Assembly (NCBI GenBank): GCA_043822385.1
Contig: JBDRBT010000014.1
Location: 1 to 64,000, forward strand
DNA from: JABWCK01 sp043822385
GTDB lineage: Archaea; Micrarchaeota; Micrarchaeia; Norongarragalinales; Norongarragalinaceae
Length of the DNA: 64,000 bases
Direction of reading: 5' to 3'
Of the stretch, positions 1 to 7,785 are shown in pieces. Position numbers and translations under genes: made by a program. How positions within the stretch are numbered: the first letter of the stretch is position 1; each line of letters opens with the position of its first letter. The notes under the pieces were generated by a model, which was given only the letters and a program-made list of their open reading frames with translations, ran no database searches and was not told the DNA's origin.

Positions 1-1366
1 CAATGCAAGGAATACCTAATTCTCTAGAAACAATAGCAGCGTGGCAAGTAATTCCGCCTTCGTCAGTTAGAATAGCTGACGCTTTCTTCATTGCAGGCAC
101 TAAGTTAGGATTAGTAGCATGAGAAACCAACACGTCGCCAGGCTTCATTTTCGCCATGTCGCTAGCCTTGTTAACAATCTTTGCGTGACCCCTAGCTGTA
201 CCTGGAGAAGCAGGCGAACCATGCAATTCCTTTACGTTAAAATCAGTTTCTTCAACAATAATTTTGTCCTTGAGTTTTAAAGCCTCGTCACCAACATACG
301 CGGCGTCGCCATTCTCGTTAATTAAAAAAGAAGAGAATTTAACGCGTTCTCTAGCTAAAGCAGAATCAAAAAAACCATTCATTAAAGCTTGCTTCACTTC
401 ACTCAACGTCAAATGCCTAACTTGAATTTCATCCAACCCAATCCTCTTACTTATTTCAGTAAACAAACCACGCGTCCAACAAGACGCTTGAAAAACCACG
501 TCTTTACGCAACAACTTCAAGAACGAGAAAACACGCGCAACCTCAAACCAGTACGAGTCTTTTTCAGTTAAACCAAGTAATTCAGCGTATTCAACTTGCT
601 TTCTTTGAGTTTCCCTAGTTTTTTCCCTTAATTCCAAAAGCTTTTTTTCAGCGTCTATGCCTTGTTTTATCTCGCTATCAATAAGTTCAATGAAATACGC
701 TTCATCCAAAACAACGGGTCCGTCATACTGAAATTGAAGCCAATCGTATTCTAAAGCATGCGACTTAATCGAGTTCGTTGCAGAAGAATCTTGTTGAATC
801 AATCTAACTAACTTAAAGAAATCTTCCTCTTGCTTCATTAAAGGAGATTTTTCTAAAGGCATGGTTAAAACCGCGAAAGCTTCAGCAACAGTTAAATCTA
901 CATTACGGTCATTAATGCGTTTTTCTAGCAATTCAGTTAATTGAGAAGAAAACAAGTAGTGATCAAAATCAACCACATTAGGCAAGTGACCCCAAGTATT
1001 CATTTCAACCCAACTCTCGTAAAGCTCTTCAAAAGCACTAGCTAACTCTTCATTAGAACATTTAGACCAGTCTCTCTCGCGGTAATCAAGAATTTTCCGT
1101 TTCAATAAATCAATAAATTCCCTGCTTTTTTTGTTAACTAGACTGAAAAACTCCGGGTTTTCAAGGGAATCTAAAACTTTACGGCCGTGCTTCAAAAAAA
1201 TTTCTTCTTCAATGCACCACTGCCAGTTCCTATTTTCAAAAACCAGTAACCAACGAGTTGGTTCTTCACTAATTAAATCCGCTATACCCGTGCAAGAAGC
1301 TCGACAGTAAGCAATAACGTGAATCATTGGACTACCATAGTCCTTAGCAATGCACTTAAACCTCAT
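1..1366 (-). CDS. PEP-utilising enzyme with swivelling phosphohistidine domain (partial, C-terminus off window)
   Basis: The reading frame starts at ATG 1366 and runs off the window at base 1, so about 455 residues are visible. The last visible part has the phosphohistidine signature of the PEP synthase/pyruvate phosphate dikinase swivel domain (TDEGGITCHAAIVSREL), whose His carries phosphate in that family. Upstream of it are the linker motif GSPASPGTARG and about 350 mostly helical residues. I see no ATP-grasp domain in the N-terminal part, so this is not a standard PEP synthase but one of the swivel-domain proteins of uncertain substrate. It is the last gene of an operon with three membrane proteins, 2 bp after the preceding stop. 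The family call is firm; the reaction is unknown. Confidence 0.75.
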   Translation of the reverse strand, partial: MRFKCIAKDYGSPMIHVIAYCRASCTGIADLISEEPTRWLLVFENRNWQWCIEEEIFLKHGRKVLDSLENPEFFSLVNKKSREFIDLLKRKILDYRERDWSKCSNEELASAFEELYESWVEMNTWGHLPNVVDFDHYLFSSQLTELLEKRINDRNVDLTVAEAFAVLTMPLEKSPLMKQEEDFFKLVRLIQQDSSATNSIKSHALEYDWLQFQYDGPVVLDEAYFIELIDSEIKQGIDAEKKLLELREKTRETQRKQVEYAELLGLTEKDSYWFEVARVFSFLKLLRKDVVFQASCWTRGLFTEISKRIGLDEIQVRHLTLSEVKQALMNGFFDSALARERVKFSSFLINENGDAAYVGDEALKLKDKIIVEETDFNVKELHGSPASPGTARGHAKIVNKASDMAKMKPGDVLVSHATNPNLVPAMKKASAILTDEGGITCHAAIVSRELGIPCI

Positions 1367-1368
1367 TT

Positions 1369-1563
1369 CTACCCCAACCTGCCTAACGGCTTGGAAATAG
1401 AGTCACTCAAGTGCGTCAAGGAATTCCTTGAAAAGTAAACCACTACAACAAACAACGCTATCAACGAAGCTTCATCCAAGCTATTCAATAGCAAAAAGAA
1501 TGACTCGCGAACGTCCTCCAAGAATACTACTGCTAAAATCAACGCTGCTTCGTACCACTTCAT
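1369..1563 (-). CDS. Small two-segment membrane protein
   Basis: I chose the ATG at 1563, giving 64 residues, because it starts 7 bp after the stop of the upstream membrane gene; an in-frame ATG at 1599 would overlap that gene. The protein has a hydrophobic stretch near residues 5-15 and a stronger one near 33-43 (LIALFVVVVYF), then a polar C-terminus. It lies between the membrane-protein pair and the PEP-swivel gene with almost no spacing, which supports co-transcription. I do not recognise the family. Confidence 0.55.
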   Translation of the reverse strand: MKWYEAALILAVVFLEDVRESFFLLLNSLDEASLIALFVVVVYFSRNSLTHLSDSISKPLGRLG

Positions 1564-1570
1564 TTCAACA

Positions 1571-1984
1571 TCACGTTCCTTCCGCGCTAATGTCTTCAAC
1601 AGGCATTAATACCGGCCTCATTTCGAATTCTTGCCAGTTAGAGTACGTAGCTCCAGCTTGCCAGTACCAAAAAACCGCCAAGCAAAGAGAACCAATGAAA
1701 GCTAAACTATTCAATTGACCAGTAGCCCCGTCAAGCAAGCCAGCTAAAAAGAACAAAGTAGCCATGCCAGCTAGACCGCTCTTTATGAAATTAGCGTTAA
1801 CTTTAAGCATTACTTGATGGTATTCACTAACAAGTTCAGCTTTAGTCTTGATTACTTCATGATTCTTGCGTAACTCGTCAACCTTTACAGGGTAATTAAA
1901 GTGCTTTGGCTGGCTTAGTCTAGAGAAGCCAGGAGCGAAAGACCTCAAAAAGCCTTCAGGGTAATACCTAGTGTAGTCAGTCAT
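1571..1984 (-). CDS. Membrane protein, paralogue of the adjacent upstream gene
   Basis: A 137-residue protein with a polar N-terminus (about 70 residues) and two hydrophobic segments around 72-87 and 93-110. It shares a layout and short motifs with the 1981-2427 protein: a TKAELVSEY segment just before the membrane part (TRAELVNNY in the partner), and after it a W-x(2)-[DE]-[YF]-E-x(2)-PV-x-M pattern. These similarities indicate tandem duplication or divergence from one ancestor. Its ATG overlaps the upstream stop by 4 bp, so the pair is translationally coupled and may form a hetero-oligomer. No known family recognised. Confidence 0.65.
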   Translation of the reverse strand: MTDYTRYYPEGFLRSFAPGFSRLSQPKHFNYPVKVDELRKNHEVIKTKAELVSEYHQVMLKVNANFIKSGLAGMATLFFLAGLLDGATGQLNSLAFIGSLCLAVFWYWQAGATYSNWQEFEMRPVLMPVEDISAEGT

Positions 1985-2427
1985 ATCATTCCCCTCCCTT
2001 GGTTCAACACGTAAGCATTGTGCGGAAGCATTTTCACTGGATCGTGCTCGTAATCAGTCCAGTCTCCAGCATAGCCACCCCAAGCATTAATCCAGTAGTG
2101 AACAGCTAAAGCAGCAGTCAAGCCAGTAACTAAAATAAACTCTATAGCGCCGGTAGAAGAATAAAAATCGTACAAATAGAAAGACGCAAACAAGAAAACA
2201 ATTGAAAAAGCAATCTTTTTGTAAGTCTTCTTCATTAAAGCGTTATAGTTGTTAACTAACTCTGCGCGAGTACCAACACGCCACAAGGAATCCATTGAAA
2301 CCCTATTCAAGTTAGCAGTGTTGTTTTTCCTCTTGAATTCCTTAGCTGGAGGCATAAAACTCCATACTCCAGCGCCTTGCTTCCTCAATACTTCATCTAA
2401 AAACGGAATAGTCATATCCTCAATCAC
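1981..2427 (-). CDS. Membrane protein, first gene of the operon
   Basis: A 148-residue protein reading from GTG 2427; an in-frame ATG at 2415 is an alternative start. About 60 polar N-terminal residues precede two hydrophobic segments (roughly 71-89 and 95-110) and a conserved-looking tail with DWTDYEHDPVKML. It is paralogous to the next gene (shared TRAELVNNY/TKAELVSEY and the W..[DE][YF]E..PV.M motif). It is the promoter-proximal gene of the minus-strand operon and is divergent from a TrmB regulator. A palindrome lies directly before its start, so control by that regulator is plausible. Function unknown. Confidence 0.65.
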   Translation of the reverse strand: MIEDMTIPFLDEVLRKQGAGVWSFMPPAKEFKRKNNTANLNRVSMDSLWRVGTRAELVNNYNALMKKTYKKIAFSIVFLFASFYLYDFYSSTGAIEFILVTGLTAALAVHYWINAWGGYAGDWTDYEHDPVKMLPHNAYVLNQGRGMI

Positions 2428-2429
2428 CC

Positions 2430-2455
2430 TTGTTACTATATTTCAGTTGTAACAA
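2430..2455. promoter_or_regulatory. Inverted repeat TTGTTAC-N12-GTAACAA, candidate operator
   Basis: Perfect 7-bp arms at 2430-2436 and 2449-2455. On the minus strand a TATA-like TTTATAT lies at about 2471-2477, so the expected transcription start of the membrane-protein operon falls within the repeat. The divergent TrmB regulator is the obvious candidate ligand. GTAACAA also occurs twice near the second TrmB gene at 51.7 kb. Confidence 0.5.
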
Positions 2456-2482
2456 TATTATTTAGCTAAGATATAAAGATTT

Positions 2483-2502
2483 GTTGTAAGCCAGCTTACG
2501 AC
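2483..2502. promoter_or_regulatory. Imperfect palindrome GTTGTAAG-N4-CTTACGAC, candidate operator
   Basis: Eight-base arms with a single mismatch, centred between the two divergent genes. It lies just upstream of the AT-rich AATATAG element (about 2508-2514) that could serve as TATA box for the TrmB gene starting at 2536. Autoregulation is inference. Confidence 0.45.
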
Positions 2503-2535
2503 AGATTAATATAGATCTTTGTTGTCAGGATTAAT

Positions 2536-3291
2536 ATGATGGAAGGACTAGCGCAATTACAGGGAATCGGCTTGACTAAGAATGAATCAATCATTTACTT
2601 GTCTTTATGCGGGCTAGGACCTGCTAACGCGTCGTCAATAGCAGAAAAAAGCGGAGTCAACCGCACGCTCGTTTACGACACTCTAAAACGCTTGATAGAG
2701 AAAGGTTTTGTCAGTGAAGTAGATATAGACAAGAAAAAATTGTTTAAAGCAGCCGAGCCAACTAAACTCAAAGCGTTAGTGGAAGAAAAACAAAAAACTA
2801 TGCTCGAAAGCATTACCGCCCTTATTCCAACGCTTGAAGAAAAATACGCTAAAAACTCTAAACCAAGCGTTCAAACCTTTACTGGCTTAGAGGGATTAAA
2901 AACGGTTTTTACTCAAGAAATAGAAGACTTGCCTGAAAACGGAGTTTTGAAGGTTTACCGCGTACAGCCCGGCGTTGCTAGAAAATCCCCTATCTTCATG
3001 TCTTGGTGGCACAAGAAGAGAGCAGCAAAAAACATTGTTTTCAAGGGAATAATTGATCGTTCTCCGGACGCATTCAAGCGCGGGAAAGAACTAGAAAAAA
3101 CGGTTTTGACTGAAATAAGATATTTAGAAGAAACCCTGCCTTCCCCAGTTACGTACCACGTTTTTGGTAATAAAGTATCAATAATGGCCATGGCTGAAGA
3201 AGAAAGCTTAGGCATTATAATAGATAGTAAAGTCGTTGCTAAATCACTTGAAGAAAACTTTGACTTCATTTGGAAAAAACTAAAACCATAG
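2536..3291 (+). CDS. TrmB-family transcriptional regulator
   Basis: A 251-residue protein with an N-terminal winged helix (about residues 5-70: LTKNESIIYLSLCGLGPANASSIAEKSGVNRTLVYDTLKRL follows the TrmB pattern), a helical linker to about 110, and a C-terminal effector-sensing region. TrmB proteins in archaea commonly respond to sugars or other small molecules; the ligand here is unknown. The start is ATG 2536 with an AT-rich TATA-like element about 25 bp upstream, consistent with a leaderless mRNA. It is divergent from the membrane-protein operon, and two palindromes lie in the 108-bp gap, suggesting local control and autoregulation. Confidence 0.8.
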   Translation: MMEGLAQLQGIGLTKNESIIYLSLCGLGPANASSIAEKSGVNRTLVYDTLKRLIEKGFVSEVDIDKKKLFKAAEPTKLKALVEEKQKTMLESITALIPTLEEKYAKNSKPSVQTFTGLEGLKTVFTQEIEDLPENGVLKVYRVQPGVARKSPIFMSWWHKKRAAKNIVFKGIIDRSPDAFKRGKELEKTVLTEIRYLEETLPSPVTYHVFGNKVSIMAMAEEESLGIIIDSKVVAKSLEENFDFIWKKLKP

Positions 3292-3323
3292 TTTATTAAT
3301 AATTAAGAAAAAAAGAAAGTATT

Positions 3324-5219
3324 ATGGCAAAACCACGCTCTTACCTACAAACAACCAGGTGGGTAAACGCCTTAGTAAAAGAAGGCAAACTACCCTGGAT
3401 AAAGGCGCTTCCGTTAGCCACTCACCAAGAATTCAGCATTAAAAAAATAAACCCCTTAACTACAGAAAAACTAGCGGTAAAAACAGATTCACACTTAAAT
3501 GAATTCAAGGGGACACACGCAGACTATTTCAATACCATAACTACTGACGAATTCACAGCTTACTTGATTCATGCAAAAAAACTACCTCTAGGAAAAGCAC
3601 TTTATGAAGCAACCATCTCAAAAAAAATATCGAAATACTTCAAGCCAGAAGAAATAAAATCATTCATTATAGGAAACTGGGCTAGTTGGAAAGCAAACCA
3701 GATAACTAACGATTTGTTTAAAAATAATTTGTGTAGAGACCGAGGAAATAAGGAAAAAAAGCAAGAAACAACCAAACACTTGAAGATGGAATTAATCAAA
3801 AGTATTTCAGCATATCACAAACCAATAATAAATCTTAATACGATTTGGGGTGGACACAAAGACGGGGGCAATGCAGACCACCTAGATGAAATTGCTTTAA
3901 ACAACTTGCATAAAATAACTGAAAAAATAAGGGAACACGGCATAAATGCTAACGTCAACTTGCTTTTCGCTGACTTTCATGCAGACAAAATAAACAAGAA
4001 AAACCCTGTAGAAATAAAAGAATACCACAAAGACATTCAAACTCTAGCTGCAAATAAGGGCTTTACTGTAACAAAACTAAGCGACTTCTGGCTAACACAT
4101 AATCCTTACGCTAAGCAAGGGGAAAATCCTGAAGAAGCTAAAGACAGCCTAAACAAAGCAATAACCGCAATGAAAATACTCGAAGACGAAGGAATAAGCG
4201 CTATTAAAACAAAAAAACATTACAGTGGAAGCAAACAACCGGAAGAAGCGTTCGCAGCTTACACTACTATAAGAAATATGGAAAACAGTTTATTGGAAAA
4301 ACACGCCGAACCAGGAACAATCTTTTTGTCATTCAGTAATCCAAGACAAAAAGAAACAAAGGAAAACGAACCTGAAAACACTATTCACTTCAGCCCCATC
4401 GGACACAAGGAAAACGACTTGCCGTGGTTTACTAAAGGAAAACCAATTGAGATAAAATCAAGATTAGACGAAAAAGAAAAACGCAAACTAACTGAACTAG
4501 CTGAAGACCCTATTAAAGAAAAAGAAAAAATAGTTGATTCAAAACGAGTTGGATTCACAGACTGGCGGGTTCTAGGAACAAAAATAGGCTTGCTGTTGCT
4601 AGCGGGAACGCTTACTTTCGGCGGAAGTGCTTCAGCAATAAACCAGCACTACCAAAAACTCGTGAAACAAGAACAACAAAAACAAGAATTAATCATAGCG
4701 CAAGAAACAGCAAAAGACGCGAGAATTAAACACGAACTAGAAAAAGTCGGAATAACGCACCCGGACTGGATTAAAGCAATGAAAACAAACAAGAACGTAG
4801 TAAAAAATTATTCTTTCCTAGATCCACTAACTCCGAAAGACCTAGTTCAAATTAAAAAAGTAGGGAGCGCATTCGGCCAAGGCAGCCCAACTACAATTAA
4901 CCTTGCAATGCCTTTACTAGTAATGTGGAATAACCACCTATCCGCATCCAGTGACCCCAAAAGTGCGTTAGACTGGGAAAAAACAGAAATAGACGCTGCA
5001 GCAAGAGTCTTAGCTAAGCAAGTCGGGTCAGATGGATTTATAGTAAACGATGTTTACCGCCTTGCAGAAGTCATAAAAGATAATAATAGGGATCCAGAAT
5101 TCAGGAAAACCATGAACATACTTTCAGAATACGCTAAGTACGGAATATATCCCTTCGATGAACCAGTAATTCCAGATTGGATGAAGGAAATGGAAAAACA
5201 AAAAGCAAAAAAGAAATAG
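3324..5219 (+). CDS. Large uncharacterised protein with one internal membrane segment
   Basis: A 631-residue Lys-rich protein that I do not recognise. Residues about 170-260 look like an alpha/beta enzyme core: a polar loop with GGHKDGGNADH, a helix, then the hydrophobic strand NVNLLFADFHADKIN. A single hydrophobic segment at about 415-436 (IGLLLLAGTLTFGGSASA) separates this part from a charged coiled region and a C-terminal helical domain of about 170 residues ending in a Lys tail. The two short segments HPDWIKAM (about 484) and IPDWMKEM (about 617) resemble each other. It starts 32 bp after the TrmB stop and may share its transcript. Confidence 0.6.
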   Translation: MAKPRSYLQTTRWVNALVKEGKLPWIKALPLATHQEFSIKKINPLTTEKLAVKTDSHLNEFKGTHADYFNTITTDEFTAYLIHAKKLPLGKALYEATISKKISKYFKPEEIKSFIIGNWASWKANQITNDLFKNNLCRDRGNKEKKQETTKHLKMELIKSISAYHKPIINLNTIWGGHKDGGNADHLDEIALNNLHKITEKIREHGINANVNLLFADFHADKINKKNPVEIKEYHKDIQTLAANKGFTVTKLSDFWLTHNPYAKQGENPEEAKDSLNKAITAMKILEDEGISAIKTKKHYSGSKQPEEAFAAYTTIRNMENSLLEKHAEPGTIFLSFSNPRQKETKENEPENTIHFSPIGHKENDLPWFTKGKPIEIKSRLDEKEKRKLTELAEDPIKEKEKIVDSKRVGFTDWRVLGTKIGLLLLAGTLTFGGSASAINQHYQKLVKQEQQKQELIIAQETAKDARIKHELEKVGITHPDWIKAMKTNKNVVKNYSFLDPLTPKDLVQIKKVGSAFGQGSPTTINLAMPLLVMWNNHLSASSDPKSALDWEKTEIDAAARVLAKQVGSDGFIVNDVYRLAEVIKDNNRDPEFRKTMNILSEYAKYGIYPFDEPVIPDWMKEMEKQKAKKK

Positions 5220-5258
5220 AACTTTCTTTGATTAATTTTTCTTTCTAAGAAAAATTAG

Positions 5259-5429
5259 TGGGGACGCCGAGATTCGAACTCGGATCTTCAGGTATCTTCT
5301 TTGCTGCTCTTCACGAAATCAGAGCTCCAATAATCTTATCATTCTCCTTTCGGAGTCAAAATACCTATTTTTTATTGTTTTTATTACAAAACTGGAGCCT
5401 AACATGCTGCCAGGTTATACCACATCCCC
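5259..5429 (-). tRNA. tRNA-Trp (CCA) interrupted by a 98-nt intron
   Basis: On the minus strand the acceptor arms GGGGATG and CGTCCCC pair, with discriminator A at 5259. The T arm CCGAG-TTCGAAT-CTCGG is perfect. The anticodon stem TTAGG/CCTGA closes a loop carrying CCA only after removing 5294-5391, an insertion after position 37 as is usual in archaea. Exons are 5392-5429 and 5259-5293, giving a 73-nt mature tRNA without encoded CCA. A bulge-helix-bulge can be drawn: bulges AG^T and AT^A, central helix CTCC/GAAG (one C.A mismatch) and inner helix TTTG/CAAA. An AT-rich TATTATT lies just upstream of the 5' end. Confidence 0.88.
5294..5391 (-). ncRNA. tRNA-Trp intron with box C/D guide RNA features
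   Basis: Reading the minus strand, the intron has box C-like ATGATAA (5336-5342), D' CTGA (5319-5322), C'-like GTGAAGA (5308-5314), and a possible D CTGA that falls in the 3' exon (5288-5291). The guide before D' contains TGGAGC, complementary to G31-A36 of the tRNA. The fifth base upstream of D' pairs with C34, the nucleotide known to be 2'-O-methylated through the tRNA-Trp intron in haloarchaea. Two hairpins, CTCC-GAAA-GGAG and GCTCT/AGAGC, also form. The D guide has no clear target. Confidence 0.65.
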
Positions 5430-5493
5430 GTTATTAGAATAATATTCTGTGCAAGCAACTTAAAAATCATTCCAGCACTTACAGTAATACAGA

Positions 5494-6153
5494 ATGGCTA
5501 CTTTAATTGGTGTTGACGAGGCAGGACGCGGATGCGTAATCGGGCCGTTAGTGATTTGCGCGTTTAAAATAAACGAAAAACACGAAATAGAATTAAAAAA
5601 AATGGGCGTGAAAGACTCTAAACTATTGGCACCAACAACCAGAAACAAGTTATACAAAGAATTAATCAAAAGCAAACACTGTTTGCGCATTATTCCAGCA
5701 ACTGAATTAACTGAGTTAATGAACAAAAAAATTTCTTTAAACGAAATCGAGGCAATAAAAATAGCGGAGTGCCTGCAGGAACTAGACGACAACGAGACAA
5801 CTGCGTTCATTGATTCTCCTGACGCGAACCCGAAAAAGTTTGCTGAAAGAATCAAACGGCTTGCGCCAAACCTCAAGATTAAGATAATTGCTGAAAACAA
5901 GGCGGATGTAAACCACTTGGTTGCGAGCGCAGCTTCAATAATAGCTAAAGAAACGCGCGAAATGGAAGTAACAAGAATAAAAAAATTGGTTGGCGACTTT
6001 GGTTCAGGTTATACATCTGACGGGAAAACAATTGTTTTCTTGAAGAAACATTACGGTAAAAATAAAGCGTTGAATGAATTTATTCGTGAAAAATGGAGTA
6101 CTATAAAGAACTTGAAGACAACGCAAGTAAAACTAGGAAATTACTTTAAGTGA
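5494..6153 (+). CDS. rnhB: Ribonuclease HII
   Basis: A 219-residue enzyme that cleaves RNA in RNA-DNA hybrids, including single ribonucleotides in DNA and primer remnants. The motif GVDEAGRG at residues 6-13 holds the first two acidic catalytic residues, and the VKDSK segment (about 39-43) follows as in the family. Further acidic residues are in FIDSPDA (about 107-113) and NKADVNHLVASAASIIAK (about 131-148). The length is normal for archaeal RNase HII. It is convergent with the next gene, overlapping it by 13 bp at the 3' end. Confidence 0.95.
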   Translation: MATLIGVDEAGRGCVIGPLVICAFKINEKHEIELKKMGVKDSKLLAPTTRNKLYKELIKSKHCLRIIPATELTELMNKKISLNEIEAIKIAECLQELDDNETTAFIDSPDANPKKFAERIKRLAPNLKIKIIAENKADVNHLVASAASIIAKETREMEVTRIKKLVGDFGSGYTSDGKTIVFLKKHYGKNKALNEFIREKWSTIKNLKTTQVKLGNYFK

Positions 6154-6500
6154 GCTAACACTGCATGCACTAAGTCATCGTGCTTCAACTTAGAAAACCC
6201 GTTTACTTGTTCAACATGCTCTGGTTTAACGCGATTAGTTCTAATCAAAGTTTTTAACACTAAAGACTTTTCAGCTAGGTTCACGCTATGATCAACTAAA
6301 GGAGCATATTCCGAACTTTTTAGTTTTAATTCCTCTCTCAATTCAGAAGTATGTTCCGCGCCTAAAGAATTTACTTTTGCACTTAAAGCTTCAATTTTTT
6401 CTGTATTCAAGCCTTTAAGCTTAAAGGTAGTGGTGTGAAAATCCATTTTATGGCCTTCACTAACATAACGCGTTTTTGAGTGTTCGCCTTTCAATGCCAT
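6141..6500 (-). CDS. Hypothetical 119-residue helical protein
   Basis: Starts at ATG 6500 behind a G-rich ribosome-binding sequence (GGGGGG, 5 nt spacing), which supports it being real. No transmembrane segment or cysteine is seen; the sequence is mostly amphipathic helix with many Lys, Glu and Leu. The first 20 residues are rich in His, Lys and Thr. It overlaps the end of rnhB convergently by 13 bp. I do not recognise the family. Confidence 0.55.
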   Translation of the reverse strand: MALKGEHSKTRYVSEGHKMDFHTTTFKLKGLNTEKIEALSAKVNSLGAEHTSELREELKLKSSEYAPLVDHSVNLAEKSLVLKTLIRTNRVKPEHVEQVNGFSKLKHDDLVHAVLAHLK

Positions 6501-6579
6501 TCAAACCCCCCTTTAACAAAAGTAGTTCAAGCAACCTTAAAACTAATGGCATTAAACAAAAAAAGGGGAGGAAAGAAGC

Positions 6580-7275
6580 TTAGAAGAGTTTTTCCAAGTC
6601 TTTTTCTTTCTTTCTAGCTACTCTAGCTACTGAGTCCTTCAAGCCCAAGCCAATTGCTATTGCTAAACCCAAGCCAATAGCCAAGCCTAAAGCGCCTAAC
6701 AGTATAGCGAAAGAATTCTCAAGAATCGACACGTTTGCTTTAGGAATCAATAAAGGTAGTGCAATAACTATTCCAGAGTAAGCAATGAAGACTTCAATAA
6801 CCCAACCAACTAGCTTGGCGAAAGGAATCTTTGACATTTTAATGTGGTCAGTAATATAGTCTCCAGCTACTAAAGCAAGCACGAGTATAGCTAATCCTTG
6901 CAGCAAGTTGCTGAACGTGTAAGCAAACAACCAACTAATCAAGGGATACAAAAAGAATTCAGGTCCAGCTAAGCGCATTGCGGCACTGCCACCAATGTGC
7001 AAGAAAATTATTAGTGTAGACCACTTCAAGAGTTTAGTAAAGAAGTCAGTGAAAGTAAAACCAAGTAAAGCATCATGAATATGCCTCTTGCGCAAGCCTT
7101 CCTCAAACTTTACGTGTTGGAAAAAGTGTTTTAGGATATCTACAAGCCAGTTAGCAACAATCCAGCCAATGCCAAAGGCAATTAACACCATCAGCAAGCC
7201 GCCTAAATCAAATAAAAAGTTTTTCGATGCAACTCCAAGCTGCAGCATTACTTCATTGTATATAGATTCCAACAT
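6580..7275 (-). CDS. Integral membrane protein, MscS-like TM-helix type
   Basis: A 231-residue protein with about five hydrophobic segments (roughly 22-45, 82-100, 105-138, 155-178 and 188-212). The last is a Gly/Ala-rich helix, LLGALGLAIGLGLAIAIGLGL, followed by KDSVARVARKK; this resembles the pore-lining helix of small mechanosensitive channels and the 'conserved TM helix' proteins related to them. The beta domain found after that helix in MscS is absent, so channel activity is only a possibility. ATG 7275 follows a good GGAGTGAT ribosome-binding site. Confidence 0.65.
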   Translation of the reverse strand: MLESIYNEVMLQLGVASKNFLFDLGGLLMVLIAFGIGWIVANWLVDILKHFFQHVKFEEGLRKRHIHDALLGFTFTDFFTKLLKWSTLIIFLHIGGSAAMRLAGPEFFLYPLISWLFAYTFSNLLQGLAILVLALVAGDYITDHIKMSKIPFAKLVGWVIEVFIAYSGIVIALPLLIPKANVSILENSFAILLGALGLAIGLGLAIAIGLGLKDSVARVARKKEKDLEKLF

Positions 7276-7375
7276 TATCCAATCACTCCTCTAAACTTAA
7301 TCGAAGGTTTAAAAACATTACCCTTGAATCCTTTTTAAAACTACCCTTCACTATAGAGGAAAAACAATCTTCCAC

Positions 7376-7687
7376 CTATACCTTTGTGTTTTCGTTCTTG
7401 CGGATAGTGTTTTGCAACAGGAAGCAAGAGTAATTAATCAAGTCAATCAACGCGTCAACGCGATTTTCGTAGAGTTCTTCATTCCGATTGTGAATAATGA
7501 AGTACTCCATTCGGTTTAACTTGAGTTTCATAAACGCTAGCAACTCCCAGTCTTCCTGGTCCATCCAGTTGTTGTCGTAAATCTTTTTCCTCTGCGCTCT
7601 AACGTCTAATACTCTCTGCAGAACATCTTGAGTTTCAGTGAAATTAATTAACTCCATTATTTTTTCAGTTTGTACTTGTTTTTCCAC
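7376..7687 (-). CDS. Small DUF1599-like (nucleotide-modification-associated) protein
   Basis: I chose GTG 7687, 6 nt after AAGGTGGT, giving 103 residues; an in-frame GTG at 7696 lies within that ribosome-binding site. The pattern of a helix with RKKIYDNNW, then KLNRMEY and the C-terminal DALIDLINYSCFLL resembles the DUF1599 family, often found in phage and mobile genes and sometimes linked to nucleotide modification. The match is by eye only. It stands alone, with eS8 divergent on the other side. Confidence 0.5.
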   Translation of the reverse strand: MEKQVQTEKIMELINFTETQDVLQRVLDVRAQRKKIYDNNWMDQEDWELLAFMKLKLNRMEYFIIHNRNEELYENRVDALIDLINYSCFLLQNTIRKNENTKV

Positions 7688-7785
7688 GCAAACCACCTTA
7701 AATAATTAAGCGAAAAAGCTTTTAAATTCAATAACACAAGTTTGTAATACTGTTTTTTAAAGTTTAATTTAGAGGTTTAGTTTAA

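Noticed and set aside
1428..1718. Open plus-strand frame of 96 codons
   Set aside because: It lies across the real minus-strand membrane genes; no ribosome-binding site and no protein-like composition.
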